This document shows, piece by piece, positions 51,835 to 63,226 of a stretch of DNA of 64,000 nt. The notes under the pieces are model-generated. The model ran no database searches and was not told the origin of the DNA. It saw only the letters and a program-made list of their open reading frames with translations. A program made the translations under genes and the position numbers. The stretch's first letter is position 1; every line of letters starts with the position of its first letter. Source of the stretch: CAVRUD01 sp963849635 (GTDB taxonomy: Bacteria; Chloroflexota; Chloroflexia; Thermomicrobiales; UBA6265); the NCBI GenBank assembly GCA_963849635.1, contig CAWKIA010000023.1, positions 186,001 to 250,000 of the forward strand, given 5' to 3'.

Positions 51835-54800
51835 ATGGTGCCACCTTCCTCCCCACCACGCACCCGTTCCTTCCAAGCCCTAGAGCTTGCGGGCCGGGAG
51901 TCCGAACGGCGTCTCCTGCTTGACTCCCTTGCCGCGTCCGCCCTTGGTCACGGCCAATTGGTGATCGTTGGCGGTGAAGCCGGCATTGGCAAGACTGCCC
52001 TTACTCGTGACCTCTCTACCCAGGCCGAAGCGGACGGGTTCGCTGTACTTACGGGCCATTGCTTCGACATTTCCGCTACTCCTCCCTATGGCCCCTGGAT
52101 CGACGCGTCCTGTCGCTACCTGCCCGGTCCCGATATGCCGAAGCTCCCCGGTGTGCTGTCCACCGACCGAATCATCGCGATCGAGAGCAAGGCCGCCCTC
52201 TTCTCAGCGGTGCGTCAGTTCCTGGCGAGATTGACGGCGGTGCGCCCGACGTTGCTCGTCCTCGAAGATCTGCACTGGGCTGATCCGGCCAGCCTCGACC
52301 TCCTTCGCCATGTCTGTAGCCGACTGGCGGGCCTACCGCTCCTCGTCGTCGCGACATACCGTGTCGATGAGTTGACGCGCAACCATCCGCTCTACCGCCA
52401 GTTACCACCATTGCTACGTGAGAGCGAGGGGACCAGACTCGACCTGCATCCGCTCGATCCGGATGCCGTCAGGGCGCTGGTCGCCAGCCGCTGGCGTCTG
52501 GCGGCGGTGGACGAAGATCGCCTGGTTGATTACCTCGGCCGCCACGCCGAGGGTAATCCCTTCTTTGCCCTCGAACTCTTGCACGCACTGAGCGAAGAGG
52601 GCCGACTCTCCATTGACGCTGGCCAGCGGGAGGCAACGCTGACGCCCCTTGAAGGTGTCGTCATGCCCGCCCGTCTCCGCCAGGTCATCGATGTCCGGGC
52701 CGGCCGCCTGGGCGACGCCGCCACGGCGGCCCTCTCGCTGGCCGCCGTCATCGGCCAGGAAGTTCCGCTCGACCTGTGGCGCAGCGTGTCAGGCCTGGAG
52801 GAGGATGCGCTGCTAGAGATCGTCGAGCGGGCGGTGGACGCACATTTCCTCGACGCCACTCGCGACGGTACCCGCGTCCGCTTCGTTCATGCCCTCAGCC
52901 GGGAGGCCCTCTACGAAGGGGTCCTCCCACCGCGGCGTCGCATTCTGCACCGACAGGTCGCTGAGGCCCTGATTGCCATGTCTGCCCCCGATCCGGATGC
53001 TGTCGCCTATCACCTGCGCCAGGCTGGTGATCCTCGCGCCTGGGAGTGGCTTATCCGGGCCGGGGATCGCGCCCAGCGGGCCTATGCCTGGCTCACCGCC
53101 GTCGAGCGGAGCGCGGCCGCGGCGGACCTTCTCATCGGCGTCCCGGGAATGGAGCGCCTGCGCCTCCAATTGCTCTGCCGCTGCGGCCGATTGCGCCGGT
53201 TTTCCGCGCCGGAGCAAGGCATCGCGGATTTGGTTGAGGCCGAGCGGCTGGCGCACGCGCTCGGTGACGCGGTCATGATGGCGGAGACCAGGAATTCGCT
53301 CGGCGTGCTGTATGCCTATGCCGACGATTTCCACCGTTCGCTGGACGCGTTGTATTCCGGCATCGAGGCGCTGGAGGCGATCCCCTCGCCGGAGGTCGAT
53401 GCAAGCTGGCGCGCCCACTCCTGGATGGCGGATGCCCTGCCCGCGGTCGATGTCGGCGATGGGCCGGGCGAAGATCCCGGCCGGGAGCGGCTGGCGGCCG
53501 CCGGGATCCACCACCGGCGCGGTACCTTGCCCTGGTTCCTGGCCGCTGCCGGCCGTTATCGGGAGACTACGGCAGAGGCGAATCGATTCCTCACCGCGGT
53601 CGGCGCGGGGCCGAGCGGATACCTCGTCTGCTCCGCCATGGGCCACACCCACCAGGGTCTCGCGCTGGCTCAGGCCGCACTGGGCAATCCAGTGGCCGCC
53701 AGGATGGAGTTTGCCCGCGCTCGTGCCAGGTATCGACGGCTAGATCACCACTCCGTGCTCGCTTCGACCTATCTGGCGGAACTGCGCGACATAATCCTGC
53801 CCTATCATACGACCGATCTCGTGGAGCGGCGTGAAGCGGCCGAAGCCGCGGCGGATGCCCTGGACCGGGCGAGCGGCGCACTGCAAGCGGGAATCTCCCA
53901 TCGCTGGGCCTGGCTCAGTCTCTACCTCCTCGAGGGGAACTGGGCCGCAATCCATGAGATCGTGCGCGAGGCGCCTGCGCCGGGCAACTACTACCTTCGC
54001 CGTGAGATCTCGACAACGCTTGCCCACCTCGCCTTCCGCCAAGGCGATTCAATGGCCCTCAGGGGGATCGTTCGTTCGTATCTGCCCGATGGCCCAGCAA
54101 CCGCCCCAGGTGGTTGCGTCTTCCTGGACGGACAGGTCCTGCAACGGCTCGCGGTGGCCCAATCGATCGAGTGTGGGGACCTGACCGCGGCGCGCATGTG
54201 GCTGGAGGCCCATGACCGCTGGCTCGATTGGAGTGGCGCTGTCCTCGGTCAGCCCGAAGGACAATCCTCCTGGGCCGGCTACTTCCGGGCCGCCGGCGAC
54301 TTGGACCGCGCCCGCGCCGCTTCAGCCTCTGCCGTCGGACTGGCGCGTGCGCCCCACCGGCCCCTGGCCCTGCTCAAGGCCCTGCGCCTGGATGGTGATC
54401 TGGCGCTCGATGCGCACGATCCGGTGGCAGCGTCGTCCAGCCTACAAGAGGCCCACGATCTGGCCGTCGCCTGTGCTGCTCCCTACGAACTCGCCCTGAC
54501 GAACATGGTGGCTGCCCGGCTGCAGGCGTCCTTCAATCGCCAATCCGAGGCGATCGATCTGCTGGCGGAAGCACGGCAGACCTTTGTCCGGCTCGGTGCT
54601 GCTCCGGCTCTGGCTCGCCTTGATTCTGCCGTCCGTTTGATCGAATCCGGCGGCGCCTCTGCCGCGCCCCGTGGTCTGACCTCACGCGAGCTTGATGTCC
54701 TGCGCTTGGTCTCTGAGGGATTGACCGACGCAACGATCGCCGAGCGACTTTTCATCAGCCCCCGCACGGTCGGCCAGCACCTGCGCTCCACTTACGCCAA

Positions 54801-54861
54801 GCTCGGGGTTTCGACCCGGTCGGCCGCAACCCGCTTCGCGGTGGAGCACCGCCTCGTCTAG
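51835..54861 (+). CDS. LuxR family regulator with AAA ATPase domain (MalT/LAL type)
   Basis: 1,008 residues. Residues 40-60 hold the Walker A motif GGEAGIGKT (46-54) and residues 139-150 the Walker B motif LLVLEDLHWAD. The middle part is a long helical, TPR-like region (about 400-930). The C-terminal 65 residues are a LuxR/NarL helix-turn-helix: LTSRELDVLRLVSEGLTDAT then IAERLFISPRTVGQHLRSTY. LAL regulators are ATP-dependent activators responding to small molecules. GGAG precedes the ATG. It lies directly upstream of a 20-nt palindromic site that recurs before the cupin gene, so it may act on these two promoters. Confidence 0.9.
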   Translation: MVPPSSPPRTRSFQALELAGRESERRLLLDSLAASALGHGQLVIVGGEAGIGKTALTRDLSTQAEADGFAVLTGHCFDISATPPYGPWIDASCRYLPGPDMPKLPGVLSTDRIIAIESKAALFSAVRQFLARLTAVRPTLLVLEDLHWADPASLDLLRHVCSRLAGLPLLVVATYRVDELTRNHPLYRQLPPLLRESEGTRLDLHPLDPDAVRALVASRWRLAAVDEDRLVDYLGRHAEGNPFFALELLHALSEEGRLSIDAGQREATLTPLEGVVMPARLRQVIDVRAGRLGDAATAALSLAAVIGQEVPLDLWRSVSGLEEDALLEIVERAVDAHFLDATRDGTRVRFVHALSREALYEGVLPPRRRILHRQVAEALIAMSAPDPDAVAYHLRQAGDPRAWEWLIRAGDRAQRAYAWLTAVERSAAAADLLIGVPGMERLRLQLLCRCGRLRRFSAPEQGIADLVEAERLAHALGDAVMMAETRNSLGVLYAYADDFHRSLDALYSGIEALEAIPSPEVDASWRAHSWMADALPAVDVGDGPGEDPGRERLAAAGIHHRRGTLPWFLAAAGRYRETTAEANRFLTAVGAGPSGYLVCSAMGHTHQGLALAQAALGNPVAARMEFARARARYRRLDHHSVLASTYLAELRDIILPYHTTDLVERREAAEAAADALDRASGALQAGISHRWAWLSLYLLEGNWAAIHEIVREAPAPGNYYLRREISTTLAHLAFRQGDSMALRGIVRSYLPDGPATAPGGCVFLDGQVLQRLAVAQSIECGDLTAARMWLEAHDRWLDWSGAVLGQPEGQSSWAGYFRAAGDLDRARAASASAVGLARAPHRPLALLKALRLDGDLALDAHDPVAASSSLQEAHDLAVACAAPYELALTNMVAARLQASFNRQSEAIDLLAEARQTFVRLGAAPALARLDSAVRLIESGGASAAPRGLTSRELDVLRLVSEGLTDATIAERLFISPRTVGQHLRSTYAKLGVSTRSAATRFAVEHRLV

Positions 54862-54888
54862 ATTCCCTTCACGGTGATTCCCAGTTCA

Positions 54889-54960
54889 TCTGCGTAGTTC
54901 TGCGCAATCGCTCGATCGCGCGCCAACCGGCGCCCCTCGATGATTGCGCAGTTTTCGCGA
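54889..54960 (+). promoter_or_regulatory. Two-site operator upstream of the DUF1326 gene
   Basis: TGCGTAGTTCTGCGCA at 54891-54906 is a near-palindrome, followed by a related site TGCGCAGTTTTCGCGA at 54945-54960, 54 nt downstream. The first site with its flanks (TCTGCGTAGTTCTGCGCAAT) is identical to 57043-57062. Confidence 0.55.
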
Positions 54961-55049
54961 TGGTTATTGGTTCCCGTCGCACATACCGTGGAGTGGCCGG
55001 CGAGATCAACTTCCAATCGCTAACAACAGAAGATCGGGAGGGAAATGTG

Positions 55050-55809
55050 ATGACACATCACCAGATCGAACGGATCTCGAGCACACTCCGGCGCGGTCTG
55101 TCACGCCGGACCGCGATCCAGAGCATCGGCGGCGGTGGGCTTGCCGCGGCGCTCGCCGCGTCCGGGCACGCCGCCGTCGCTCAGGAGGAAGCGAACACCA
55201 GCAACGGTCTACGAGATCGAGGGACGGTTGCTCGAAGTCTGTACCTGTGGGGTGCTGTGCCCGTGTTGGGTGGGCGAGGATCCGGACGGTGGCACCTGCG
55301 AGTCGGCTCTCGCCTGGGGCGTCGACAAGGGCACGATCGAGGGCATCGATGTCGCGGGCCGGGTTGTCGCCCTCTCGGTCCATATCCCCGGCAACGTCCT
55401 CGCCGGCAACTGGCGCGCGGTGGTCTACGTCGACGACGGCGCGACCCAGGAGCAGCAGGACGCCCTCCTCAAGGTCTTCACCGGCCAGCTTGGCGGCGCG
55501 ATCGCCGACCTCGCCGGCCTGATCGGCGAGGTGATCGCCGTCGAGCGCGCCCCGATCACCTTCACGGTCGATGAAGGAGCGGGCCGCCTCACCATCGGGT
55601 CCACGGTCGACGCGGAGCTGGCGCCGCTGCGGGGCGCCACCGGCGGTCTCACCGTCCTCAACGACACGGTCTTCTCGACCATCCCCGGCTCTCCCGTCTT
55701 CGTCGGCAAAGCCGACCGCTTCTACCGAGGTGGCGACACCCACGGCCTCACCAGCCTCGAAATCACGGGCCACAACGCCCTACAGGGCTACTTCCGCTTC
55801 TCGGCGTAG
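55050..55809 (+). CDS. DUF1326 domain protein with Tat-like signal, one frameshift
   Basis: The N-terminus (LRRGLSRRTAIQSIGGGGLA then AALAASGHAAVAQEE) is a Tat signal. The DUF1326 domain starts VYEIEGRLLEVCTCGVLCPC, with the Cys-x-Cys-x4-Cys-x-Cys signature, and runs to the end (LQGYFRFSA). The frame changes near 55195, equal to one extra base. DUF1326 proteins commonly sit beside DUF2182 membrane proteins, as here (the DUF2182 gene is 320 bp downstream). The Cys signature suggests metal binding, but the role is unknown. GGGAGGG precedes the ATG at 55050. A two-site operator lies about 90 bp upstream. Confidence 0.82.
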
Positions 55810-56130
55810 CGAGACGTGAGACGTGAGACGTGAGAACCCATTGTCATCCTGAGTAGTCCGTCCAGGGGTAAATGTCGAGTCGGGGGGCGGGTCGGGTCCC
55901 GGAACAACTCGCCGTCGCAAGGAGGTCCCCGCTCGACCCCATCCCCCAGCCGGACAAATAGCGCTGGTCACACTACTGAGCTTGCGAAGGATCTTGGCGC
56001 TTTAGCGCCTTCGTGCTCGTTCCATACGGTGACGTCGCGGTCGGCGACAAAGGCCGTAAACGGCCAAGATCCTTCGCTCCGCTCAGGATGACACCACTTT
56101 TCACGTCTTCCCGTTTTATAGGAGGCCGAC
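55810..56130. repeat. Heptamer array and family A copy 5, interrupted by a MITE-like insertion
   Basis: GACGTGA heptamers at 55812-55835. Family A copy 5 runs from about 55842 to 56093; its left arm GTCATCCTGAG is separated from CTTGCGAAGGATCTTGG by 127 bp. Right arm: CTTCGCTCCGCTCAGGATGA. Inner hairpins GGCGCTTTAGCGCC and GGCCGTAAACGGCC. The remaining 35 bp holds the ribosome-binding site of the DUF2182 gene. Confidence 0.85.
55854..55975. mobile_element. 122-bp MITE-like insertion with CTGAG target duplication
   Basis: The insert splits family A copy 5. CTGAG occurs on both sides (55849-55853 and 55976-55980). Removing the insert and one CTGAG restores the uninterrupted family sequence seen at 39492. 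Insert ends are imperfect inverted repeats: TAGTCCGTCCAGGGGTAAAT against TAGTGTGACCAGCGCTATTT (reverse complement of the right end), about 16 of 23 positions. It has no coding capacity. Confidence 0.75.
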
Positions 56131-57000
56131 ATGCTCGCTCTTCCTGGCCGGAGGACGGCACCCGCCGGAATCGAACCGATCATTTGGGGCGCGGTTGCGG
56201 CCTCCTGGGCGCTGGCCCTGATGCTGGCCGCCGGTGGGCACGCATCCCACCTCGGCCACAGCCCTTCTCTGGGTGTAGACGCAACGGCGCTCGGGAAGCT
56301 CCTCCCGATCCTGGCCGCCTGGCAAGTGATGACCGCCGCCATGATGCTGCCCTCCAGCCTGCCGCTCGTCTGGCTCTTTGCCCGGGCAAGCCGTGGCCAG
56401 GCCCATCCGCGCTTTGCGCTCGCCGCCTTTCTCACCGCCTATTTCGTCGTCTGGACGGGGTTTGCCGGCGCTGCCCTCATCGCGGACGCCGGGATTCGCG
56501 CCCTGACGTCGCGGTGGACCCAGCTGGACGCGCGGCCCGAACTCCTGGCCGGCGGTGTCCTGATCCTGGCGGGAGTGTTCCAGTTCAGCAGCCTGAAAGA
56601 GCGGTGCCTGGATGCCTGCCGTAACCCGATGCACTTCATGTGGCGCTTCTATGGCCGCGGGGTGAGCAAGGCATGGTCGTTCGGTATTCACCATGGGCTC
56701 TTCTGCCTCGGCTGCTGCTGGGCGCTGATGCTGATCATGTTCGCCGTCGGTGTCGGCCAGCTCGTCGTGATGGCCATCCTGACCGGGCTAATGACCATCG
56801 AGAAGACCGCCCGCTCCGGGCGTCGCCTGGCTCCGCTCGTCGGGATCGGATTGCTCCTCTGGGGCGCGGTCATCCTGGCCAATCCCAGCTGGCTCCCCAC
56901 CTCATTGGGTGTCTCTCACTCCAGCCACTCCGAGCACACCGTCCAACCTGAGCCTGCTGCCCCGTCGACCGTCCCTACGCACGTTCACCAGCACGGTTAG
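56131..57000 (+). CDS. DUF2182 family integral membrane protein
   Basis: 289 residues with about six or seven hydrophobic segments (IIWGAVAASWALALMLAAGG, LAAFLTAYFVVWTGFAGAAL, ALMLIMFAVGVGQLVVMAIL, LVGIGLLLWGAVILA). Family motifs: AWQVMTAAMMLPSSLPLVWL, FQFSSLKERCLDACRNPMHF and GIHHGLFCLGCCWALMLIMF, Cys-rich and possibly metal-binding. The C-terminal tail is His-rich (SHSSHSEHTV, HVHQHG). DUF2182 is a predicted metal-binding membrane protein that often pairs with DUF1326; the His-rich tail fits a metal role. AGGAGG precedes the ATG. Confidence 0.88.
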   Translation: MLALPGRRTAPAGIEPIIWGAVAASWALALMLAAGGHASHLGHSPSLGVDATALGKLLPILAAWQVMTAAMMLPSSLPLVWLFARASRGQAHPRFALAAFLTAYFVVWTGFAGAALIADAGIRALTSRWTQLDARPELLAGGVLILAGVFQFSSLKERCLDACRNPMHFMWRFYGRGVSKAWSFGIHHGLFCLGCCWALMLIMFAVGVGQLVVMAILTGLMTIEKTARSGRRLAPLVGIGLLLWGAVILANPSWLPTSLGVSHSSHSEHTVQPEPAAPSTVPTHVHQHG

Positions 57001-57042
57001 ACCGCCCGGCCATCGAGGAAGACGCGCCTGCTTAACCGCCCA

Positions 57043-57115
57043 TCTGCGTAGTTCTGCGCAATTGCGTTGCCCCAGACCCACCGGGATGCCTCACGGGATT
57101 GCGTAGTCCTCGTAA
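57043..57115 (+). promoter_or_regulatory. Two-site operator upstream of the cupin gene
   Basis: TGCGTAGTTCTGCGCA at 57045-57060 and a related site TGCGTAGTCCTCGTAA at 57100-57115, 55 nt apart. The first site and its flanks are identical over 20 nt to 54889-54908, and the spacing between the two sites is nearly the same there (54 nt). Confidence 0.55.
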
Positions 57116-57300
57116 TACCGGACCGATGTCAGACGACGTAACGTCATGGAGTCGGCACTCATGGCCGGCATCGACCCAATCGGGTCGATCGCGTTTCCCA
57201 CATGGAGGAGGTCCACGAGCTAGCGGAAAGCCCGTCCAACCCCTTTCGCCGCCCTGTGGGCGGCCACGATCCGGTATCCCCGAATCCCAAGGAGCTTCTC

Positions 57301-57867
57301 GTGTTTGGCATGTTTTCCCGATTGATGACGGCGTTGATCGTTCTCAGTGCCGTCGTTGCCGGTGGCGCCGCGGTGGCAGTCGCCCAGGACACAACCCCGG
57401 CGGCCGACTCTCCCATCACCGCGGCCGAACTGGCGCCCGGAGTGTTCGCCGAGGTCTTCGGTTCGACTCCGTCCGCCCGCGCTGACGGTCAAACCCTCTA
57501 CGTCGCCCGCTTCACCTTCCAGCCGGGCAGCGAGATCTTCCCCCACGGTCACCCGGGTACAACGCTTCTTGGAGTTTCGTCTGGTACCTTGGGTTGGACA
57601 CTCGTGACCGGTACCGCGTTTGTCATCCGGGGATCGGCGGCTGGCGCCACCGGACCGGTGGAGACCATCTCCGAGCCCGGGCAGGACGTCATCCTCAACC
57701 CTGGCGACTCGATCTCCTATGAAGACGACGTGGTCCACACCGCCCGCGGTGCCGGCAGCGAGCCGGCGGTCGTCATGGCCACCCTCCTCCTGACGGCCGG
57801 TGAGCCTCTCCTGATGACGCCCGAGCAGATGGCCGGGATGGACATGGGCGCGACCGCTACCCCGTAG
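57301..57867 (+). CDS. Secreted cupin-domain protein
   Basis: 188 residues. The N-terminal segment FSRLMTALIVLSAVVAGGAA then VAVAQ is a signal peptide. The cupin core has FTFQPGSEIFPHGHPGTTLL (His-x-His ligands, motif 1) and DVILNPGDSISYEDDVVHTA (motif 2, His). The C-terminus is Met-rich and acidic (MTPEQMAGMDMGATATP). Single-domain secreted cupins may bind a metal or a small ligand. The GTG at 57301 follows AAGGAG. A two-site operator shared with the DUF1326 gene lies about 190 bp upstream. Confidence 0.82.
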   Translation: MFGMFSRLMTALIVLSAVVAGGAAVAVAQDTTPAADSPITAAELAPGVFAEVFGSTPSARADGQTLYVARFTFQPGSEIFPHGHPGTTLLGVSSGTLGWTLVTGTAFVIRGSAAGATGPVETISEPGQDVILNPGDSISYEDDVVHTARGAGSEPAVVMATLLLTAGEPLLMTPEQMAGMDMGATATP

Positions 57868-57878
57868 CCCACTCCCCC

Positions 57879-57917
57879 TGGGACGCTGCCGTCGCTCGTC
57901 GCGCGGCGGCGTCCCAG
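57879..57917 (+). terminator. Hairpin terminator after the cupin gene
   Basis: CTGGGACGC and GCGTCCCAG form a 9-bp stem, extended by GCCG/CGGC inside. The following T-run is weak. Confidence 0.55.
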
Positions 57918-57981
57918 CCTCCTTCAACGAACGATATTAGTCGCGACGTTCGTATCTGTGATATCTGCAAAGGAGTTCTGC

Positions 57982-59400
57982 ATGGCCACGATGTCCGCTA
58001 CATTCAACGCCTCTTCGGCGACAATCTCGCCCGCCGCCATCGAACAGCTTGCCACCAGCCTCCGCGGCAGCCTGATCCAACCAGACAGTCCTGACTACGA
58101 CGGCGCCCGCGCCGTCTATAACGCCATGATCGACCGCCGCCCGGCCCTGATCGCCCAATGTGTCAATGTTGCCGATGTGATGGCTGCCGTTGCATTCGCT
58201 CGGGACAACGGCGTGACCCTGGCGGTCCGAGGTGGTGGCCACAACGTCGCCGGTCTCGGCACCTGCGATGGCGGGATCGTCCTCGATCTTGGCGCCATGA
58301 AGGGAATCCGGGTCGATCCGGTTGCTCGCACCGCCCGTGTCGAGGGCGGCTGCACCTGGGGCGACGTCGATCACGCCACCCACGCCTTCGGGCTGGCGAC
58401 GCCCAGCGGCATCATCTCGACCACCGGCGTTGCCGGCCTCACCCTCGGCGGCGGCTTCGGCCATCTCACCCGCCACTACGGTCTCTCCTGTGACAACCTC
58501 CTCTCGGCCGATGTCGTCACCGCCGATGGGCGTTTCCTCACCGCCAGCGCAACCGAGAATCCGGATCTCTTCTGGGCGCTGCGCGGCGGCGGCGGCAACT
58601 TTGGCGTCGTCACCTCGTTCGAGTTCCAGTTGCACCCGGTAGGTATGGTCTACGGCGGCCCCGTCTTCTACCCGATCGAGCTCGCCGCCGATGCCCTGCA
58701 CTTCTTCCGCGACTACATGAAGCAGATCCCCGACGAGATGAGCGCCTTCTTCGGCTTCCACAAGGCTCCCCCCGCGCCGTTCATCCCGGAGCATCTTCAT
58801 GGGGTGCCGATGGCGATCATCATGACCTGCTATTCCGGCCCAGTTGAGCAGGGCGAAGAGATCGTCCGCCCGGTGCGCGAGTTCGGGCCGCCGGCGGTCG
58901 ATCTGATCGGCCAGCTCCCGTATCCCGCCATCAACAGCATGTTCGACGCGCTCTACCCGCCGGGACTCCAGCACTACTGGAAGGCCGACTTCGTCCGCGA
59001 GTTGACCGACGAGATCCTTGATATCCATGCCGAGTACGGTCCGTCGGTTCCGGGCGTCCAGTCCGGCATCCACATCTACCCCCAGACCGGCGCGCCGCAG
59101 AGGGTGGCCGCCGACGCGACGGCCTACAGCTATCGCGACGTCGAGTTCATCCACAACGTGCTCGCGATCGATCCCGATCCTGCCGTGATGCCGGAGCACA
59201 TCGCCTGGATGCGCGACTACTGGGCCGCCCTGCATCCCCACGCGGCTGGTGGCACCTACGTCAACTTCCTGATGGAAGAGGGCGAAGACCGCATCCGTTC
59301 CACCTACCAGGGCAACTACGATCGCCTCGCCGCAGTCAAAGCCATCTACGACCCCACCAACCTGTTCAGCGTGAACCAGAACATCGCGCCACGAGGCTAA
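57982..59400 (+). CDS. FAD-linked oxidoreductase of the berberine-bridge/6-HDNO family
   Basis: 472 residues. N-terminal FAD-binding domain: VAFARDNGVTLAVRGGGHNV, GGIVLDLGAMKGIRVDP, GLTLGGGFGHLTRHYGLSCD. The His in RGGGHN and the Cys in GLSCDN are the two residues that hold FAD covalently in bicovalent members of the family. The C-terminal BBE motif (YQGNYDRLAAVKAIYDPTNL then FSVNQNI) completes it. Such enzymes oxidise alkaloids, sugars or oligosaccharides with oxygen. There is no signal peptide. AAAGGAG precedes the ATG at 57982. Single-gene unit with its own terminator. Confidence 0.9.
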   Translation: MATMSATFNASSATISPAAIEQLATSLRGSLIQPDSPDYDGARAVYNAMIDRRPALIAQCVNVADVMAAVAFARDNGVTLAVRGGGHNVAGLGTCDGGIVLDLGAMKGIRVDPVARTARVEGGCTWGDVDHATHAFGLATPSGIISTTGVAGLTLGGGFGHLTRHYGLSCDNLLSADVVTADGRFLTASATENPDLFWALRGGGGNFGVVTSFEFQLHPVGMVYGGPVFYPIELAADALHFFRDYMKQIPDEMSAFFGFHKAPPAPFIPEHLHGVPMAIIMTCYSGPVEQGEEIVRPVREFGPPAVDLIGQLPYPAINSMFDALYPPGLQHYWKADFVRELTDEILDIHAEYGPSVPGVQSGIHIYPQTGAPQRVAADATAYSYRDVEFIHNVLAIDPDPAVMPEHIAWMRDYWAALHPHAAGGTYVNFLMEEGEDRIRSTYQGNYDRLAAVKAIYDPTNLFSVNQNIAPRG

Positions 59401-59426
59401 ATCAAACCTGCAAGCGGAATTGAGAA

Positions 59427-59463
59427 GCGCCGGGCCCGGAGACTCCGGACCCGGCGCTTTTGC
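59427..59463 (+). terminator. Intrinsic terminator
   Basis: AAGCGCCGGGCCCGG pairs with CCGGACCCGGCGCTT and is followed directly by TTTT. It ends the FAD oxidoreductase transcript 27 bp after its stop. Confidence 0.85.
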
Positions 59464-59607
59464 TATAAGCAGGGATGATTGCCGAATCGCGCTGTGGTGA
59501 TCTGAGGATGCTTAGGTGGCCACCAATTCTGATAGTCGCGCTTATCTGACGGACGAGATGGACTGCCACCCTCTACTTGTCGATGTGTACCTGTGTCAAA
59601 GTGGCAA

Positions 59608-59649
59608 CTATATATAGTATTGACAACCTGATACTGGTACGATATCTTG
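59608..59649 (+). promoter_or_regulatory. nrd promoter with two NrdR boxes
   Basis: CTATATATAG at 59608-59617 matches the NrdR box core C-W-A-T-A-T-A-T-W-G exactly. CGATATCTTG at 59640-59649 matches 8 of 10 positions, 32 bp downstream, the spacing known for NrdR box pairs. Between them TTGACA (59620-59625) and TATCTT (59643-59648), 17 bp apart, form a good sigma-70-type promoter, with box 2 on the -10. Confidence 0.7.
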
Positions 59650-59659
59650 TTTGTCCTAA

Positions 59660-59870
59660 CGGTTCTCCGATGTACGTACACATCGGAGGCGCAAGAGGGA
59701 ACCCGGTGAGAATCCGGGGCTGCCCCGCAGCGGTGAGCGGGAACGAACGCCGTCATACGCACTGGTTCTCCACGAGAACTGGGAAGCGACGGCCAGTAGG
59801 TCCAACCAGTATCGCCACGATGCTGGTTCGCCCGTAAGTCCGAAGACCTGCCGTTGGTCCGCGCCATCCG
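59660..59870 (+). promoter_or_regulatory. Cobalamin riboswitch upstream of nrdAB
   Basis: The conserved elements occur in order: GGGAACCCGGTGAGAATCCG, GGGGCTGCCCCGCAGCGGTG (the B12 core), GCACTGGTT, GGGAAGCGACGGCCAGTAGG and CCCGTAAGTCCGAAGACCTG. It is the adenosylcobalamin-type riboswitch that turns off its gene when B12 is available. Placed before a class I ribonucleotide reductase, it would favour a B12-dependent class II enzyme, as in Streptomyces nrdABS. Confidence 0.95.
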
Positions 59871-60152
59871 GGCGCGGAGACGACCCGGACCTCCGTGGGA
59901 GAGGTTGATGGGCGAGCGATCGTGGCCTCCCCGGCCGCGCCGTCTCTCCGTCCCTCCTGTTTTCCACGAGGTTTTGGAGTCGCTCGCGGGAGCGACGGTC
60001 GGTTATGCCTGCACGGTTGCGGTTCGGTGCTCTCGGTTGAGGCACCCTCCGCGTCGTTGGCATCCCTTCCCTCTGCCCCAAACCCGGTTGCCCGCGTGGC
60101 TATGGTGGCGCTGTGCCTTCCCGAAGGTCGCGGCGATTGGGGATAACAACGG
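59871..60152 (+). other. Leader between riboswitch and nrdA
   Basis: About 280 nt without a convincing gene; an 83-residue frame at 59895 has no family signal. The hairpin GTCGCTC-GCGG-GAGCGAC at about 59978-59996 may belong to the expression platform, but it has no T-run, so control could be at translation or through another terminator. Confidence 0.4.
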
Positions 60153-63000
<2,848 letters not shown>

Positions 63001-63035
63001 CCGCCCCGTCGCATTCTCGCGCGATGCGAACCGTT

Positions 63036-63157
63036 GTAGGGGCGGACCGGTGTGTCCGCCCGGTAACCAACCGCACGGTTGCGGATTAGAGAACAGCGTC
63101 CCAATCACGTTACACCGCGCATCCGTGGCCGGGCGGACACATTGGTCCGCCCCTACC
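63036..63157. repeat. Inverted-repeat element family C copy 2
   Basis: GTAGGGGCGGACCGGTGTGT and the right arm ACACATTGGTCCGCCCCTAC bracket about 80 bp. It matches 14768-14887 in its outer arms and lies between nrdA and nrdB. Confidence 0.85.
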
Positions 63158-63226
63158 AGATGAACCCGGTAGGCAGAACCCACCGACCTAATTAGTCAAC
63201 TAACCGCCAATGGAGGAATCAGTAGC

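Noticed and set aside
59895..60146. 83-residue frame between riboswitch and nrdA
   Set aside because: It lies in the leader and has no family signal. Its Ala/Pro/Ser composition is typical of chance frames in high-GC DNA.
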